DNA of 64,000 nt, from positions 62,001-126,000 of the forward strand of contig CAYUMU010000001.1 of the NCBI GenBank assembly GCA_964445985.1, in the 5' to 3' direction. Position 1 is the stretch's first letter. Each line of letters opens with the position of its first letter. The stretch is from CAYUMU01 sp964445985 (lineage in GTDB: Bacteria > Planctomycetota > Planctomycetia > Pirellulales > S012-138). Under the pieces are notes generated by a model that saw nothing but the letters and a program-made list of their open reading frames with translations, did not search any database and had not been told where the DNA came from. Below are positions 37,756-46,462 of this stretch, one piece after another. The translations under genes were made by a program, and so were the position numbers.

Positions 37756-37843
37756 GAGATATCAACCGAAGACTCGCGGAGTGGCCGCCGATTTCCCCAC
37801 GGCAAACAGGCGGCGCCGCATAGCACCCCCTAGGGAGTAGCAC

Positions 37844-38593
37844 GTGGGACGTTTTTGGAGTTTGTTGTTTCTGCTAGTGCCGGTGCTGGGTGTCGCCGCG
37901 TTCCTGGCTGCGCCGGTCTACCATCATTGGTTGCCCGACGACTGGTCATCGCATGGCCACCGTATTGACCAGCTTTGGTACTTCATTCTGTACCTCACGG
38001 GCGCGGTGTTCGTGGCGACAGAAGTTGTGCTGTTTTGGTTCATGTGGAAATACGACGGCGCAAAGAACAAGCAACCGGCCGAATACATGCACGGCAGTCA
38101 CAATCTCGAAGTGATTTGGACGCTGATCCCCGCGGCCACGCTGCTGTTTATTGCGATCATGCAGATGTCGGCCTGGGAAGAGTCCAAGATGGATAAACCT
38201 CATCTGCCCCCCTTGGCCCGCGTGACGGCCAGGCAGTTCGAATGGCGAATTCAATATCCCGGCGCCGATGGCAGGCTAGATACGTCCGATGATCTCTACA
38301 CGGTGAACGACCTTGCGGTCCCGCTCAACGAAGAAATCATCGTCGACCTGGAGAGCATGGATGTGCTCCACAGCTTTTTCCTGCCCAACATGCGCGTGAA
38401 GCAAGATGCCGTGCCCGGCAGCGTAATCCCGGTCTGGTTCCGGCCCACCCGGGCTGGCGAATACGACATTGTCTGCGCCGAACTCTGCGGCTGGGGCCAC
38501 TACAAAATGAAGGGTCGACTTTTGGTTCTCGCTCGACCTGAATACGAACAATGGCTTGAGAACTTGCGGATTCAGCAAGAGGCAACTCAATGA
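37844..38593 (+). CDS. coxB: Cytochrome c oxidase subunit II
   Basis: A 249-residue subunit II that starts with GTG at 37844 after AGGGAG. Two transmembrane helices (about 5-27 and 47-67, with a further hydrophobic stretch near 93-112) precede a cupredoxin domain. The CuA site is complete: His in DVLHSFFLP and the cluster CAELCGWGHYKM with two Cys, Glu, His and Met. There is no fused cytochrome c domain, unlike caa3 enzymes. It accepts electrons from a c-type cytochrome or cupredoxin and passes them to heme a. Its stop overlaps the start of coxA (ATGA). Confidence 0.95.
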   Translation: MGRFWSLLFLLVPVLGVAAFLAAPVYHHWLPDDWSSHGHRIDQLWYFILYLTGAVFVATEVVLFWFMWKYDGAKNKQPAEYMHGSHNLEVIWTLIPAATLLFIAIMQMSAWEESKMDKPHLPPLARVTARQFEWRIQYPGADGRLDTSDDLYTVNDLAVPLNEEIIVDLESMDVLHSFFLPNMRVKQDAVPGSVIPVWFRPTRAGEYDIVCAELCGWGHYKMKGRLLVLARPEYEQWLENLRIQQEATQ

Positions 38594-40398
38594 GCAGCAC
38601 GGTGGCGGGAGCCCACGCGCACGGCGATGCCCACGGCCCCCAAGAGCATTCGCTCGGGTTTTTACAAAAGTACGTCTTCTCCCTCGACCATAAGGTGATC
38701 GGGATTCAGTTCCTGTTTTCCACCTTGCTATGGTTTGTGGTCGGAGGCTTGCTCGCCTTGGCGGTTCGCTGGCAAGTGGCCTGGCCGTGGAGCAATATGC
38801 CCATCGTGGGCGACATGCTATTCTCGGGAGAAGGCGGACAAATATCGCCCGAGTTCTATACCATGCTGTTTACCATGCATGCCTCGGTGATGATCTTTTT
38901 CGTGATCATCCCCATCCTCGCGGGGGCATTCGGTAATTTTCTCATTCCGCTGATGATCGGCGCGGATGATATGGCGTTTCCGGTGCTCAACATGCTCAGC
39001 TACTGGGCCATGTGGCCGGCCTTCTTCTGCATGATCTTGGGCTTTTTTGTGGAAGGCGGAGCCGCCTCGGCCGGGTGGACGGCATACCCCACCCTGTCAT
39101 CAGTTCCGGCGGCGGCGCCGGCCAGCGGTCAGGGGCAAACGCTCTGGCTGCTGGGACTAATTTTCGTCGGCATTTCATCCATGATGGGCTCGGTTAATTA
39201 CTTAACCACCGTGATTCAGATGCGTGCGCCTGGCATGACCATGTTCCGCTTGCCAATGACCATCTGGGGGATGTTCATTACGGCCGTGCTGCAAGCATTC
39301 GCGCTGCCCGTGCTCACCGCCGCGCTCTTCATGCAATTGATGGATCGCGAACTCGGAACCGGCTTTTTCGCCCCCATGGGCCTGATTGTGAATAACACCA
39401 CCGCCGGCGCCGGCGGCGGGCAGCCCCTGCTGTGGCAACACTTGTTTTGGTTCTATTCGCACCCCGCCGTGTACATCATGATCCTGCCCGCGATGGGCAT
39501 GGTTTCCGACATGATCTCCTGCTTCGCCCGCAAACCACTGTTCGGTTACAAACCGATGGTGTATTCCCTCTCGGCAATCGCCGGGCTGGGGTTCATCGTG
39601 TGGGGGCACCATATGTTCATGTCGGGCATGAACCCTGCGCTCGGGCTCACGTTCATGGTCTCCACCATGATGATCGCCCTGCCCAGCGCGGTGAAAACCT
39701 TTAACTGGCTTGGCACCATTTGGGGTGGACGGATTCAATTTACCACCGCGATGCTGTTCGCCCTCTCGTTTGTGTCCATGTTTATCATTGGCGGCCTGTC
39801 AGGCATCTTCATGGCCGCCACGCCCGTCGATATCTTCATTCACGATACTTACTTCATCGTGGCCCACATTCACTACGTACTCTTTGCCAGCACGGCGATG
39901 GCGGTCTTCGGCGCAATCTATTTTTGGTTCCCCAAAATGTTCGGTCGTATGATGAATGAAACGCTCGGCAAGATTCATTTCTTCCTGACGTTTATCTTCC
40001 TCAACGGCACCTTCTTCGCCATGCATATTCTCGGGGCCGGCGGCTTTCCCCGGCGGCTCGCCGATCCATATCACTACAAGACCTTCGCCCACCTCCAAGG
40101 TCTGAACGAGTTCATTACCATCTGCGCACTGCTGATGGGCCTGGTCCAAGTCATTTTTGTCTTCAACTTTGTCTACAGCCTGTTTGCCGGTCCTCGCTGC
40201 GGGCGGAATCCCTGGCGCAGCAATACTCTGGAATGGACCGCGCCGAGCCCTCCGGGACACGGCAACTTTGACTTCCAACCCATCGTCTACCGGGGACCTT
40301 ACGAATACTCCTCGCCAGAAGTAGACGAAGACTATTACCCCCAAACGCAGCCGCCCCCCGAAGGCGTTGAACCGCGCCCCGAAGGCGGGCACCACTAG
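38590..40398 (+). CDS. coxA: Cytochrome c oxidase subunit I (A2-type heme-copper oxidase)
   Basis: A 602-residue, 12-helix catalytic subunit that reduces oxygen to water and pumps protons. Low-spin heme ligands include His of TMHASVM; the binuclear centre is marked by YSHPAVYIMI and GHHMF; HIHYVL supplies the late His ligands. The motif YSHPAV, lacking the HPEV glutamate, places it in the A2 class of heme-copper oxidases, in which Tyr-Ser is proposed to replace the Glu of the D-channel. Translation is coupled to coxB by a 4-base overlap. The last 60 residues are a hydrophilic Pro/Glu-rich tail. Confidence 0.95.
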   Translation: MSSTVAGAHAHGDAHGPQEHSLGFLQKYVFSLDHKVIGIQFLFSTLLWFVVGGLLALAVRWQVAWPWSNMPIVGDMLFSGEGGQISPEFYTMLFTMHASVMIFFVIIPILAGAFGNFLIPLMIGADDMAFPVLNMLSYWAMWPAFFCMILGFFVEGGAASAGWTAYPTLSSVPAAAPASGQGQTLWLLGLIFVGISSMMGSVNYLTTVIQMRAPGMTMFRLPMTIWGMFITAVLQAFALPVLTAALFMQLMDRELGTGFFAPMGLIVNNTTAGAGGGQPLLWQHLFWFYSHPAVYIMILPAMGMVSDMISCFARKPLFGYKPMVYSLSAIAGLGFIVWGHHMFMSGMNPALGLTFMVSTMMIALPSAVKTFNWLGTIWGGRIQFTTAMLFALSFVSMFIIGGLSGIFMAATPVDIFIHDTYFIVAHIHYVLFASTAMAVFGAIYFWFPKMFGRMMNETLGKIHFFLTFIFLNGTFFAMHILGAGGFPRRLADPYHYKTFAHLQGLNEFITICALLMGLVQVIFVFNFVYSLFAGPRCGRNPWRSNTLEWTAPSPPGHGNFDFQPIVYRGPYEYSSPEVDEDYYPQTQPPPEGVEPRPEGGHH

Positions 40399-40409
40399 TA
40401 AATCCGTTT

Positions 40410-40431
40410 CGCGAAGTCTCGCTACTTCGCG
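40410..40431 (+). promoter_or_regulatory. Hairpin between coxA and ctaA
   Basis: An 8-bp perfect stem (40410-40417 with 40424-40431) with a 6-base loop lies 12 bases after the coxA stop. No T tract follows. It could stabilise the oxidase mRNA 3' end or lower expression of the heme-synthesis genes. Confidence 0.4.
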
Positions 40432-40519
40432 GATGCTCGAATTTGGCTGGTCCGTTGGAAACGCCCTCCAGTCTAGCAGCGAACGCTTCGCCCCTAAAAA
40501 CCCTTTCAGAAACTGTGTT

Positions 40520-41602
40520 GTGACGTCAACTTCCTCCGCGCCGCTAAGTCCCTGGCCTCATCGCATGGCGGTGCTGCTGGTGTGTCTTACCTATCCATTG
40601 ATTTGGATCGGGGGGCTCGTCACTACTTTTAAGGCAGGCATGGCGTTTCCTGATTGGCCCACGTCTGGTGGATACAACCCACTGGCCTACCCCCTCGATG
40701 AATGGTGGCATGGTCCATTTGATATGTTCATTGAGCATGGCCATCGGCTGTTTGCCATTCTCGTGGGGCTTGTCACCATTGGCTTGGTTGTCGTGTTCTT
40801 CGCCAAAGAGCGACGACGTTGGGTGCGCTGGCTGGCATTGGCCGCATTCGCCGCCGTATGCCTGCAAGGCGGCATTGGTGGACTGCGAGTCGTGCTCGAT
40901 CAACGCCGCGTGGCGATGATCCACGGGTGCGTGGGACCGGCCTTTTTTGCGTTTGCGGTCATTCTGGCCGTGGTCACTTCGCGCCGCTGGCGAGATTCAA
41001 CCGGCATCCCGGCTTCTCCTCAAGCAACTCGTCTGCGTCGGTTGGCCGTGGCCACCGCTGCCTTGGCCTATGCCCAATTGGTATTGGGAGCGTTCGTAAG
41101 GCATGTGCCCGAAACCGGAAGTGCTGGCGAATTTCAAGCGGTCGTCATCTTTCACTTGCTCGGCGCGGTTGTGCTCGCGGCGCACACCATCGGCCTTGGC
41201 GTGCTGGTGCTCAAACGCAACTATCCCGGTGTAGGCTTGCGGTGGTCGGCCTGGAGCCTGGTTACTGTTTTAGGAATTCAAATTGGTTTGGGAATCGCCG
41301 CCTGGATCGCCAAGTACGGGTTTCCAGGCTGGTTTCAGCAGTTCTCGTTTCCAGCCAATCATCTGATCGTGGCAGGCGGTCCTTGGCAGTACGGTCTGGC
41401 CACGGCTCACATGGCAACCGGATCACTGTTCCTGGCGGCCGCGGTGATGCTGGCCACGCGGGCGCTGCGATTCTTGCGAGTTGAACGCATGCAAACGGAA
41501 AGCATCAACGCGACGACTAAACTCCCCCTGGCCGATTCGGTAGGCCGCGGTGGCATCACCGACATAAAACGTGTTCGATCGCTCGCGGAGGCGGCGCCAT
41601 GA
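40520..41602 (+). CDS. ctaA: Heme A synthase (COX15/CtaA)
   Basis: An integral membrane enzyme that converts heme O to heme A for the oxidase. It has about eight helices and the four conserved histidine sites: EHGHRLF, MIHGCVGP, FHLLGA and TAHMATG. The early motif GGLVTTFKAGMAFPDWP is typical. I take the GTG at 40520 (360 residues) because it leaves a short hydrophilic N-terminus before helix 1; the ATG at 40565 would begin inside the helix, and the open frame continues upstream into coxA. No ribosome binding site settles this. The stop overlaps the start of ctaB (ATGA). Confidence 0.9.
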   Translation: MTSTSSAPLSPWPHRMAVLLVCLTYPLIWIGGLVTTFKAGMAFPDWPTSGGYNPLAYPLDEWWHGPFDMFIEHGHRLFAILVGLVTIGLVVVFFAKERRRWVRWLALAAFAAVCLQGGIGGLRVVLDQRRVAMIHGCVGPAFFAFAVILAVVTSRRWRDSTGIPASPQATRLRRLAVATAALAYAQLVLGAFVRHVPETGSAGEFQAVVIFHLLGAVVLAAHTIGLGVLVLKRNYPGVGLRWSAWSLVTVLGIQIGLGIAAWIAKYGFPGWFQQFSFPANHLIVAGGPWQYGLATAHMATGSLFLAAAVMLATRALRFLRVERMQTESINATTKLPLADSVGRGGITDIKRVRSLAEAAP

Positions 41603-42510
41603 GTGTTACCACGACCACGCTGGCCGTGGCAGATGCCCGACCCATCTGGACCAGGGCCAATTCGTATTTGGAACTAGCCAAGCCGCGAATTGCGGTCCTG
41701 GTGCTGATTACCGTTGCCGTTTCCGCGGTGCTCGCCTCGGGCGGTTTCCCCAACTCGCTGATCTTGCTGCACACCTTGCTGGGCACGGCCATTGTGGCCG
41801 CCAGCGCCAGTGCGCTCAATCAATGGATTGAGCAAGATAGCGACGCGCTCATGGCCCGCACTGCCGATCGCCCGCTTCCCTCGGGCAGGCTGGCGTCGCG
41901 CGAGGTGTTGTTGCTCGGGTTACTAGGGGCAATCGCCGGCGTTGCGTATTTGGCGGTGTTGGTGCATTGGCAAGCGGCGCTATTTGGCCTGCTGACTTGG
42001 ACCCTTTACGTTTGGGTTTATACTCCGCTCAAGTCGCGCACCACGCTGAATACGGTCGTGGGCGCCGTGGCCGGCGCCATGCCTGTTTGCATTGGCTGGA
42101 GCGCGGTGGGCGATGTCGATCTGGCGTGCCTGACCATGTTTCTGCTCGTTTACTTGTGGCAGTTTCCACACTTCATGGCCATCGCCTGGCTGTATCGCAA
42201 ACAGTATCATCAGGCCGGCATCTGGATGTTGCCCGTCGCCGACCCGCAAGGTCATCGCACCGGCGCCCAAGCGGTCGCTGGAGCCATGGCCTTGTTGCCT
42301 GTCAGTCTCATGCCCATGGTCTTGCTGCCCGTGGCTTCGTTCTACCCGCTGGGTGTATCGCTGCTAGGGTTGGGCCAGTTGTCCTGTGCCACTTGGTTCG
42401 CTCATGAGCGTTCCGACCGTTCGGCACGGTGGCTATTGCGAGCATCGTTGATATATTTGCCGGCTGTGTTGTTGCTATTGGTTTGGGGACCGCTGTACTG
42501 GCGGTCGTAA
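41599..42510 (+). CDS. ctaB: Protoheme IX farnesyltransferase (heme O synthase)
   Basis: A 303-residue UbiA-superfamily prenyltransferase that adds farnesyl diphosphate to heme B, giving heme O, the substrate of CtaA. LAKPRIAVL opens the first helix. The Asp-rich motifs are NQWIEQDSDALMARTADRP (first) and the WYTP-like segment YVWVYTPLKSRT. About nine helices are predicted. It overlaps ctaA by 4 bases, so the two heme-synthesis steps are translationally coupled inside the oxidase operon. Confidence 0.94.
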   Translation: MSVTTTTLAVADARPIWTRANSYLELAKPRIAVLVLITVAVSAVLASGGFPNSLILLHTLLGTAIVAASASALNQWIEQDSDALMARTADRPLPSGRLASREVLLLGLLGAIAGVAYLAVLVHWQAALFGLLTWTLYVWVYTPLKSRTTLNTVVGAVAGAMPVCIGWSAVGDVDLACLTMFLLVYLWQFPHFMAIAWLYRKQYHQAGIWMLPVADPQGHRTGAQAVAGAMALLPVSLMPMVLLPVASFYPLGVSLLGLGQLSCATWFAHERSDRSARWLLRASLIYLPAVLLLLVWGPLYWRS

Positions 42511-42529
42511 GAAGGAGTAGGCGTTCTCC

Positions 42530-43489
42530 ATGGCACACGAGGATCACGAACACACGCATATTAAGCTGGAATACCAGCCGGCTTTGCCGCTGCGCAACGG
42601 TAAGCTGTTTATGTGGCTGTTCTTGTCGACCGAGATTATGTTCTTCGCCGCTTTGATCGGCGTGTATATCGTGATTCGCTTTGGCGCTCCGGTTTGGCCG
42701 CACCCCGCCCACGTTCACCTCAGCGAACCTACTGGCGCGTTCAACACGTTTGTGTTGATTTGCTCCAGCGTCAGCATCGTGCTCGCTTTAGAAGCCGCGC
42801 GAAGCGAAAAAACCGGCCAGGCCAAGTTATGGATGGTGGTCACCTTCTGCCTGGGGTCGCTCTTCCTGGTGGTCAAGGGATTTGAATACAACGCCAAATT
42901 TTCCCACGGCATCCACCCCAGCTTTCCCCGCAGCCGCATTTACGAGCAGCCCGACATTTACTATGCCGGCGCGGTGCGGACTCGGGTACGTGAGCTATCG
43001 GCGCCCTTGCTGGAGAAACGCGCCCAATTAGAGCAGCAAGTCAACTCACCCGATGCCGCCGACAAGCCGGCCCTGCGAACAGAGTTGAACCAAGTGGAAG
43101 AGCAATTGCGGTTTTATGACACCAATATTCTCTCAATTGCCAACAACCCGGCGGCCACCGAAGCGGAAATTGCAGCCCTGGCCGATCGAATCATGCCGCT
43201 CCCTCAGCCCCATTCGCACGATCATCGCGTGGGCTTGAATGATCAATATCCCGACTTGAAGCTTCCCGTGGTCATCCCTGGCGGAAACATGTGGGCCAGC
43301 ACCTATTTTACCGTCACTGGCTTTCATGCCGTGCACGTGATTGTCGGACTGATTGCCTTCGCATTCCTCCTGCTGCCTGGTTGTCGGCTGGGGCGCGCCA
43401 ACGCTGGCACCATTGAAAACGTGGCGTTGTATTGGCACTTTGTCGATCTTGTCTGGATTTTCCTGTTCCCCTTGCTGTACTTGTTCTAG
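42530..43489 (+). CDS. coxC: Cytochrome c oxidase subunit III with a coiled-coil insertion
   Basis: A 319-residue subunit III. The conserved helices are visible: WLFLSTEIMFFAALI, then the FLVVKGFEY helix, STYFTVTGFHAVHV, and the last two ending in WIFLFPLLYLF. Between the helix ending near residue 121 and the one starting near 258 there are about 135 residues instead of the usual 30-50. The insert (about 145-225) is charged and heptad-like (ALRTELNQVEEQLR) and probably forms a short coiled coil outside the membrane. GAAGGAG lies upstream of the ATG. Subunit III stabilises subunit I and proton uptake. Confidence 0.93.
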   Translation: MAHEDHEHTHIKLEYQPALPLRNGKLFMWLFLSTEIMFFAALIGVYIVIRFGAPVWPHPAHVHLSEPTGAFNTFVLICSSVSIVLALEAARSEKTGQAKLWMVVTFCLGSLFLVVKGFEYNAKFSHGIHPSFPRSRIYEQPDIYYAGAVRTRVRELSAPLLEKRAQLEQQVNSPDAADKPALRTELNQVEEQLRFYDTNILSIANNPAATEAEIAALADRIMPLPQPHSHDHRVGLNDQYPDLKLPVVIPGGNMWASTYFTVTGFHAVHVIVGLIAFAFLLLPGCRLGRANAGTIENVALYWHFVDLVWIFLFPLLYLF

Positions 43490-43644
43490 GCAGGTCCGGC
43501 GCGTTCCGTTCAAACTTGAGCCAACCAACCACAACAGCAAACGAGCGCCGTAGCCCGCAACCCGTGTTGAAGCCGGCGTTGGCAATAAACACCTCCAGGA
43601 CCGCATTGCGTCGCAAAGCTCCTGCCGATGGAAAGTGAGCAACC

Positions 43645-44154
43645 ATGACCAAGCATGACAGCCACGGCGACGAAGAGTACAGCACCCACGGCTACGACGA
43701 ACACCACGGCAAGCCGCACGATGTCAAGAAATACCTCTACGTATTTCTGGCTTTATGCGTGCTGACCATGATGTCGTTTTTCACGTACTCGGAATTCTGG
43801 CCATTCCATGAGCACCCTCAGGTGGGCTGGACCTTCATGATGGCCGTGTCGCTCTCCAAAGCCCTCTTGGTGATGCTGTTCTTCATGCATCTCAAGTACG
43901 AAGCCAGTTGGAAATACGTCCTCACCATTCCGGCCAGTGTCATGTCGGTGTTCCTGGTGATCGCGCTGATCCCCGATGTTAAATGGCGCTATGAAACCAT
44001 CGTGGGTGGCCGCACGGTCAGCCCGCAGCAGGCCCAGTTCCTCGCCACGCCCGCCGATATGCAGCTATTGATCCGCGAAGAATCCACGGATGCCGATAAC
44101 GCGCATCCCGATCATGATACGCACGGCGACGCGCATCCTGATAAGGCTCACTAG
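43645..44154 (+). CDS. Cytochrome c oxidase subunit IV (prokaryotic type)
   Basis: A 169-residue small membrane subunit with three helices at about 29-47, 62-82 and 91-107. The MVMLFFMHLKYE-like segment (VMLFFMHLKYE) is typical of the prokaryotic COX4 family. Both ends are His/Asp-rich: the first 27 residues and the last 20 (DHDTHGDAHPDKAH) could bind metal ions such as Cu or Zn. It is the last structural oxidase gene and has a GAAAGTGAG purine tract upstream of the ATG. Confidence 0.88.
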   Translation: MTKHDSHGDEEYSTHGYDEHHGKPHDVKKYLYVFLALCVLTMMSFFTYSEFWPFHEHPQVGWTFMMAVSLSKALLVMLFFMHLKYEASWKYVLTIPASVMSVFLVIALIPDVKWRYETIVGGRTVSPQQAQFLATPADMQLLIREESTDADNAHPDHDTHGDAHPDKAH

Positions 44155-44180
44155 CCACTTCGCGCCGGAGCTTGATCTTG

Positions 44181-45104
44181 GTGACTGCTGTTGAAGTAAA
44201 CGCGGTTTCGTTTCATTACCCCAATCGGCAGGCGCTTCGCGATGTGACTTTTTCGGTGGATCGAGGCGAGCTCTTCGTGTTTCTCGGTCCCAATGGCGGC
44301 GGCAAAACCACGCTCTTTCGCTTGCTGGCCACGCTCATACCCTTGCAGCAAGGCGAGATTGAAGTCTTTGGCCAGCAACTCCGCGCGCAAGCTCACAGCA
44401 TCCGTCGCCAAATCGGAGTCGTCTTCCAGGCGCCGAGCTTGGACAAAAAACTAAAGGTCGCGGAAAACCTCAAGTACCACGGTTGGCTCTACGGGCTTCA
44501 AGGCGCCGACCTGGCCGACCGCGTGGCTCAAATGCTCGCTCGGCTGGGAATTGCCGATCGGGCCAACGACCGTGTCGAAACCCTGAGCGGCGGACTGCGC
44601 CGCAGGGTGGAACTGGCCAAGGCCTGCCTCCACGATCCCCAACTACTGCTCATGGATGAGCCCAGCACCGGTCTCGATCCTGCTGCCCGGCTCGACTTGT
44701 GGCGTTACTTGCGGCGTCTGCGCGACGAGCATGGCGTCACCATTCTGCTCACCACGCATCTGCTGGAAGAAGCAGATAAAGCAGATCGGCTCGCCATTCT
44801 CAACGAGGGCGTCTTGGTTGCGCTGGATACCCCTCAAGCTTTGCGTTCTCAAGTCGGCGGCGATGCCATCACGATCGAAACGGACGATCCAGCCAACCTG
44901 GGTGCGGCCGTCGAAGCGCAGTTTGGCCTGAAGGGAACTTCGGTGGGAGCAACGCTCAAGCTCCACCAGAACGCGGGACATACCTTGATTCCACGGCTTG
45001 TCGAAGCCTTTCCCCAACAGATCCGCTCAATCTCGGTTGGCAAGCCCACGCTCGAAGATGTCTTTATTGCTCGCACCGGGCATCAATTCTGGGATCCCGC
45101 CTGA
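44181..45104 (+). CDS. ABC transporter ATP-binding protein (ABC-2 / CcmA-like)
   Basis: A 307-residue ATPase with Walker A GPNGGGKTT, signature LSGGLRRRVELAKA, Walker B LLLMDEPSTGLDP and a switch His in TTHLLEEAD. The C-terminal 90 residues resemble the extra domain of drug/Na+ exporter ATPases. The GTG at 44181 is taken because GGAG lies 10 bases before it; TTG codons at 44172 and 44178 are alternatives. It starts 26 bases after the oxidase subunit IV gene. An ABC-2 permease normally follows, but none is found here, so the partner must be elsewhere or lost. A role in oxidase assembly is possible by position only. Confidence 0.88.
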   Translation: MTAVEVNAVSFHYPNRQALRDVTFSVDRGELFVFLGPNGGGKTTLFRLLATLIPLQQGEIEVFGQQLRAQAHSIRRQIGVVFQAPSLDKKLKVAENLKYHGWLYGLQGADLADRVAQMLARLGIADRANDRVETLSGGLRRRVELAKACLHDPQLLLMDEPSTGLDPAARLDLWRYLRRLRDEHGVTILLTTHLLEEADKADRLAILNEGVLVALDTPQALRSQVGGDAITIETDDPANLGAAVEAQFGLKGTSVGATLKLHQNAGHTLIPRLVEAFPQQIRSISVGKPTLEDVFIARTGHQFWDPA

Positions 45105-45314
45105 GCGCCCCCGAACTCAATGGTTCCTCGACTCCTCTTCGATCACCATGCGGATGTCAGAACCTCAGGCTGGCCTGCCGGCGCTTTGTGATGATCCAGG
45201 TTGGGCGCGGGGGGAGGGAGGCTCTCTTCATTCTTCCCATTTGCATTGTCGGGAGGGCAACCTAGGCTTAACCAAGCAAGTTCCGAATGCTGGTTTCTAT
45301 GCTGGAGCGTCGCG

Positions 45315-45410
45315 GTGTCTGAAAGCGTGCTTGTGGTGCTCGTCATCGGCATCGCGAATCTTGTTCTGGGATTCGTCCTGGGCAGCTACCTCATGCGAGA
45401 CCGCTTCTGA
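45315..45410 (+). CDS. Possible 31-residue single-pass membrane peptide
   Basis: The GTG at 45315 follows GGAG (45304-45307) with 7-base spacing. The product begins MSESVLVVLVIG and ends GSYLMRDRF: one hydrophobic helix of about 22 residues with a basic C-terminal flank. The helix carries the N-LVLGF pattern that I recall from N-terminal membrane anchors in other planctomycete proteins. It could be a genuine small membrane protein or a remnant of a larger gene. No homologue search was possible. Confidence 0.45.
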   Translation: MSESVLVVLVIGIANLVLGFVLGSYLMRDRF

Positions 45411-45583
45411 AGCCAGAATTCGCCGAACCATTAAGCAATCCTGGTATTCGTTGGCAGAACCCACCGCAGGCAAACGGCGATCTGCTCTCATTTCATTCAA
45501 CTTCTTCGATGCCTGGCATCGGGCCGCGCCGCCCCCGGGGGGCTGCGGCAAATTGGCGATCTGCGCGCCAAACGTCTTTCGTT

Positions 45584-45611
45584 TTGCCTGGCAGGCAAAT
45601 CGACCTATAAT
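45584..45611 (+). promoter_or_regulatory. Candidate sigma70-type promoter
   Basis: TTGCCT (45584-45589) and a perfect TATAAT (45606-45611) are 16 bases apart, about 115 bases before the secreted-protein gene at 45725. A short palindrome of TTTGCC/GGCAAA overlaps the -35 region and could be an operator. Confidence 0.5.
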
Positions 45612-45724
45612 GGGGGGGCTGAATTCATCACCCGCCTTCGCATGACCGGTTCGCTGCGACCCGACTGGTTTCCCCCCTCCGAATGCCTTCCTCATATTGA
45701 ACTTTGACGCGGAGAGACGACTCA

Positions 45725-46399
45725 ATGCCACATCGAATTTTGCTGTTGCTGCTTTCCTGGGGAATGTTCGCCGCCGTGGGCCAAGCGGAAGAAAAGCAGG
45801 TGGCTTCCCTCAAGAGTCCACCTCCTGCCGATATGCTTTCCGCCGAAGTCGCCGAAACCCTGGCCTCCACCGGCTATAAAATCACCGCCGGCGAAGACAC
45901 CGTGGCCGAAGTTTGGCTACGCAAAGAATGGCCGATCAAGTCCGACTTCATGCCATCGGCCAACGTGCTTTACCCCTTCAAACCAGGCGAGCTGATTGGC
46001 GTGATCCGCTTCGAAGGCCGCGGCGAGGATTTCCGCAATCAACAGTTTCGCAAGGGTGTCTACACCATTCGCTATGGTCAACAGCCCGTCGATGGCAACC
46101 ACGTCGGCACGTCCGATACCCTGGATTTTCTCCTTCTGCTCCCCGGCAAGAAGGATTCCACCGTGGCGCCGATGGACGCCTTCAAAATGGTGCAACTCAG
46201 CACCGAAGTGTCGGGCTCCACGCACCCTGCCATCTTGAGCATGCTGGCCGTCACCGATAAGGACAAGCCAACTCCCTCGGTCGTCCACGACAGTACCCGC
46301 GCGCTTTGGAGTTTGCGGGTCAGCGCCCCGGCCAAGGCAGAAGGCGAAGCCGCTCCGCTGCCCTTGGAATTTGTGTTCGAAGGCCACTCGCCCGAATAA
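45725..46399 (+). CDS. Secreted protein of unknown function
   Basis: A 224-residue exported protein. The ATG at 45725 follows GGAGA with 9-base spacing; 21 bases of upstream frame are discarded. The signal peptide ends near AVGQAEE. The mature protein is beta-rich with conserved-looking pieces AEVWLRKEWP, LIGVIRFEG, GVYTIRYGQQP and TLDFLLLLPG. The layout is similar in spirit to DUF2911-type proteins, but I cannot confirm this. No catalytic motif is evident. It lies 63 bases before another exported protein and is probably cotranscribed with it. Confidence 0.72.
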   Translation: MPHRILLLLLSWGMFAAVGQAEEKQVASLKSPPPADMLSAEVAETLASTGYKITAGEDTVAEVWLRKEWPIKSDFMPSANVLYPFKPGELIGVIRFEGRGEDFRNQQFRKGVYTIRYGQQPVDGNHVGTSDTLDFLLLLPGKKDSTVAPMDAFKMVQLSTEVSGSTHPAILSMLAVTDKDKPTPSVVHDSTRALWSLRVSAPAKAEGEAAPLPLEFVFEGHSPE

Positions 46400-46462
46400 G
46401 CGGTTTGTGCGCCAGGGACTTGGCCGGGCTAACCGCACTTGAACGAATCGAAGGAGCGAGAA

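Noticed and set aside
44998..45645. A 215-codon plus-strand frame after the ABC ATPase that might have been the missing permease
   Set aside because: It begins inside the ATPase gene in another frame, has no membrane segments in series and no family likeness.
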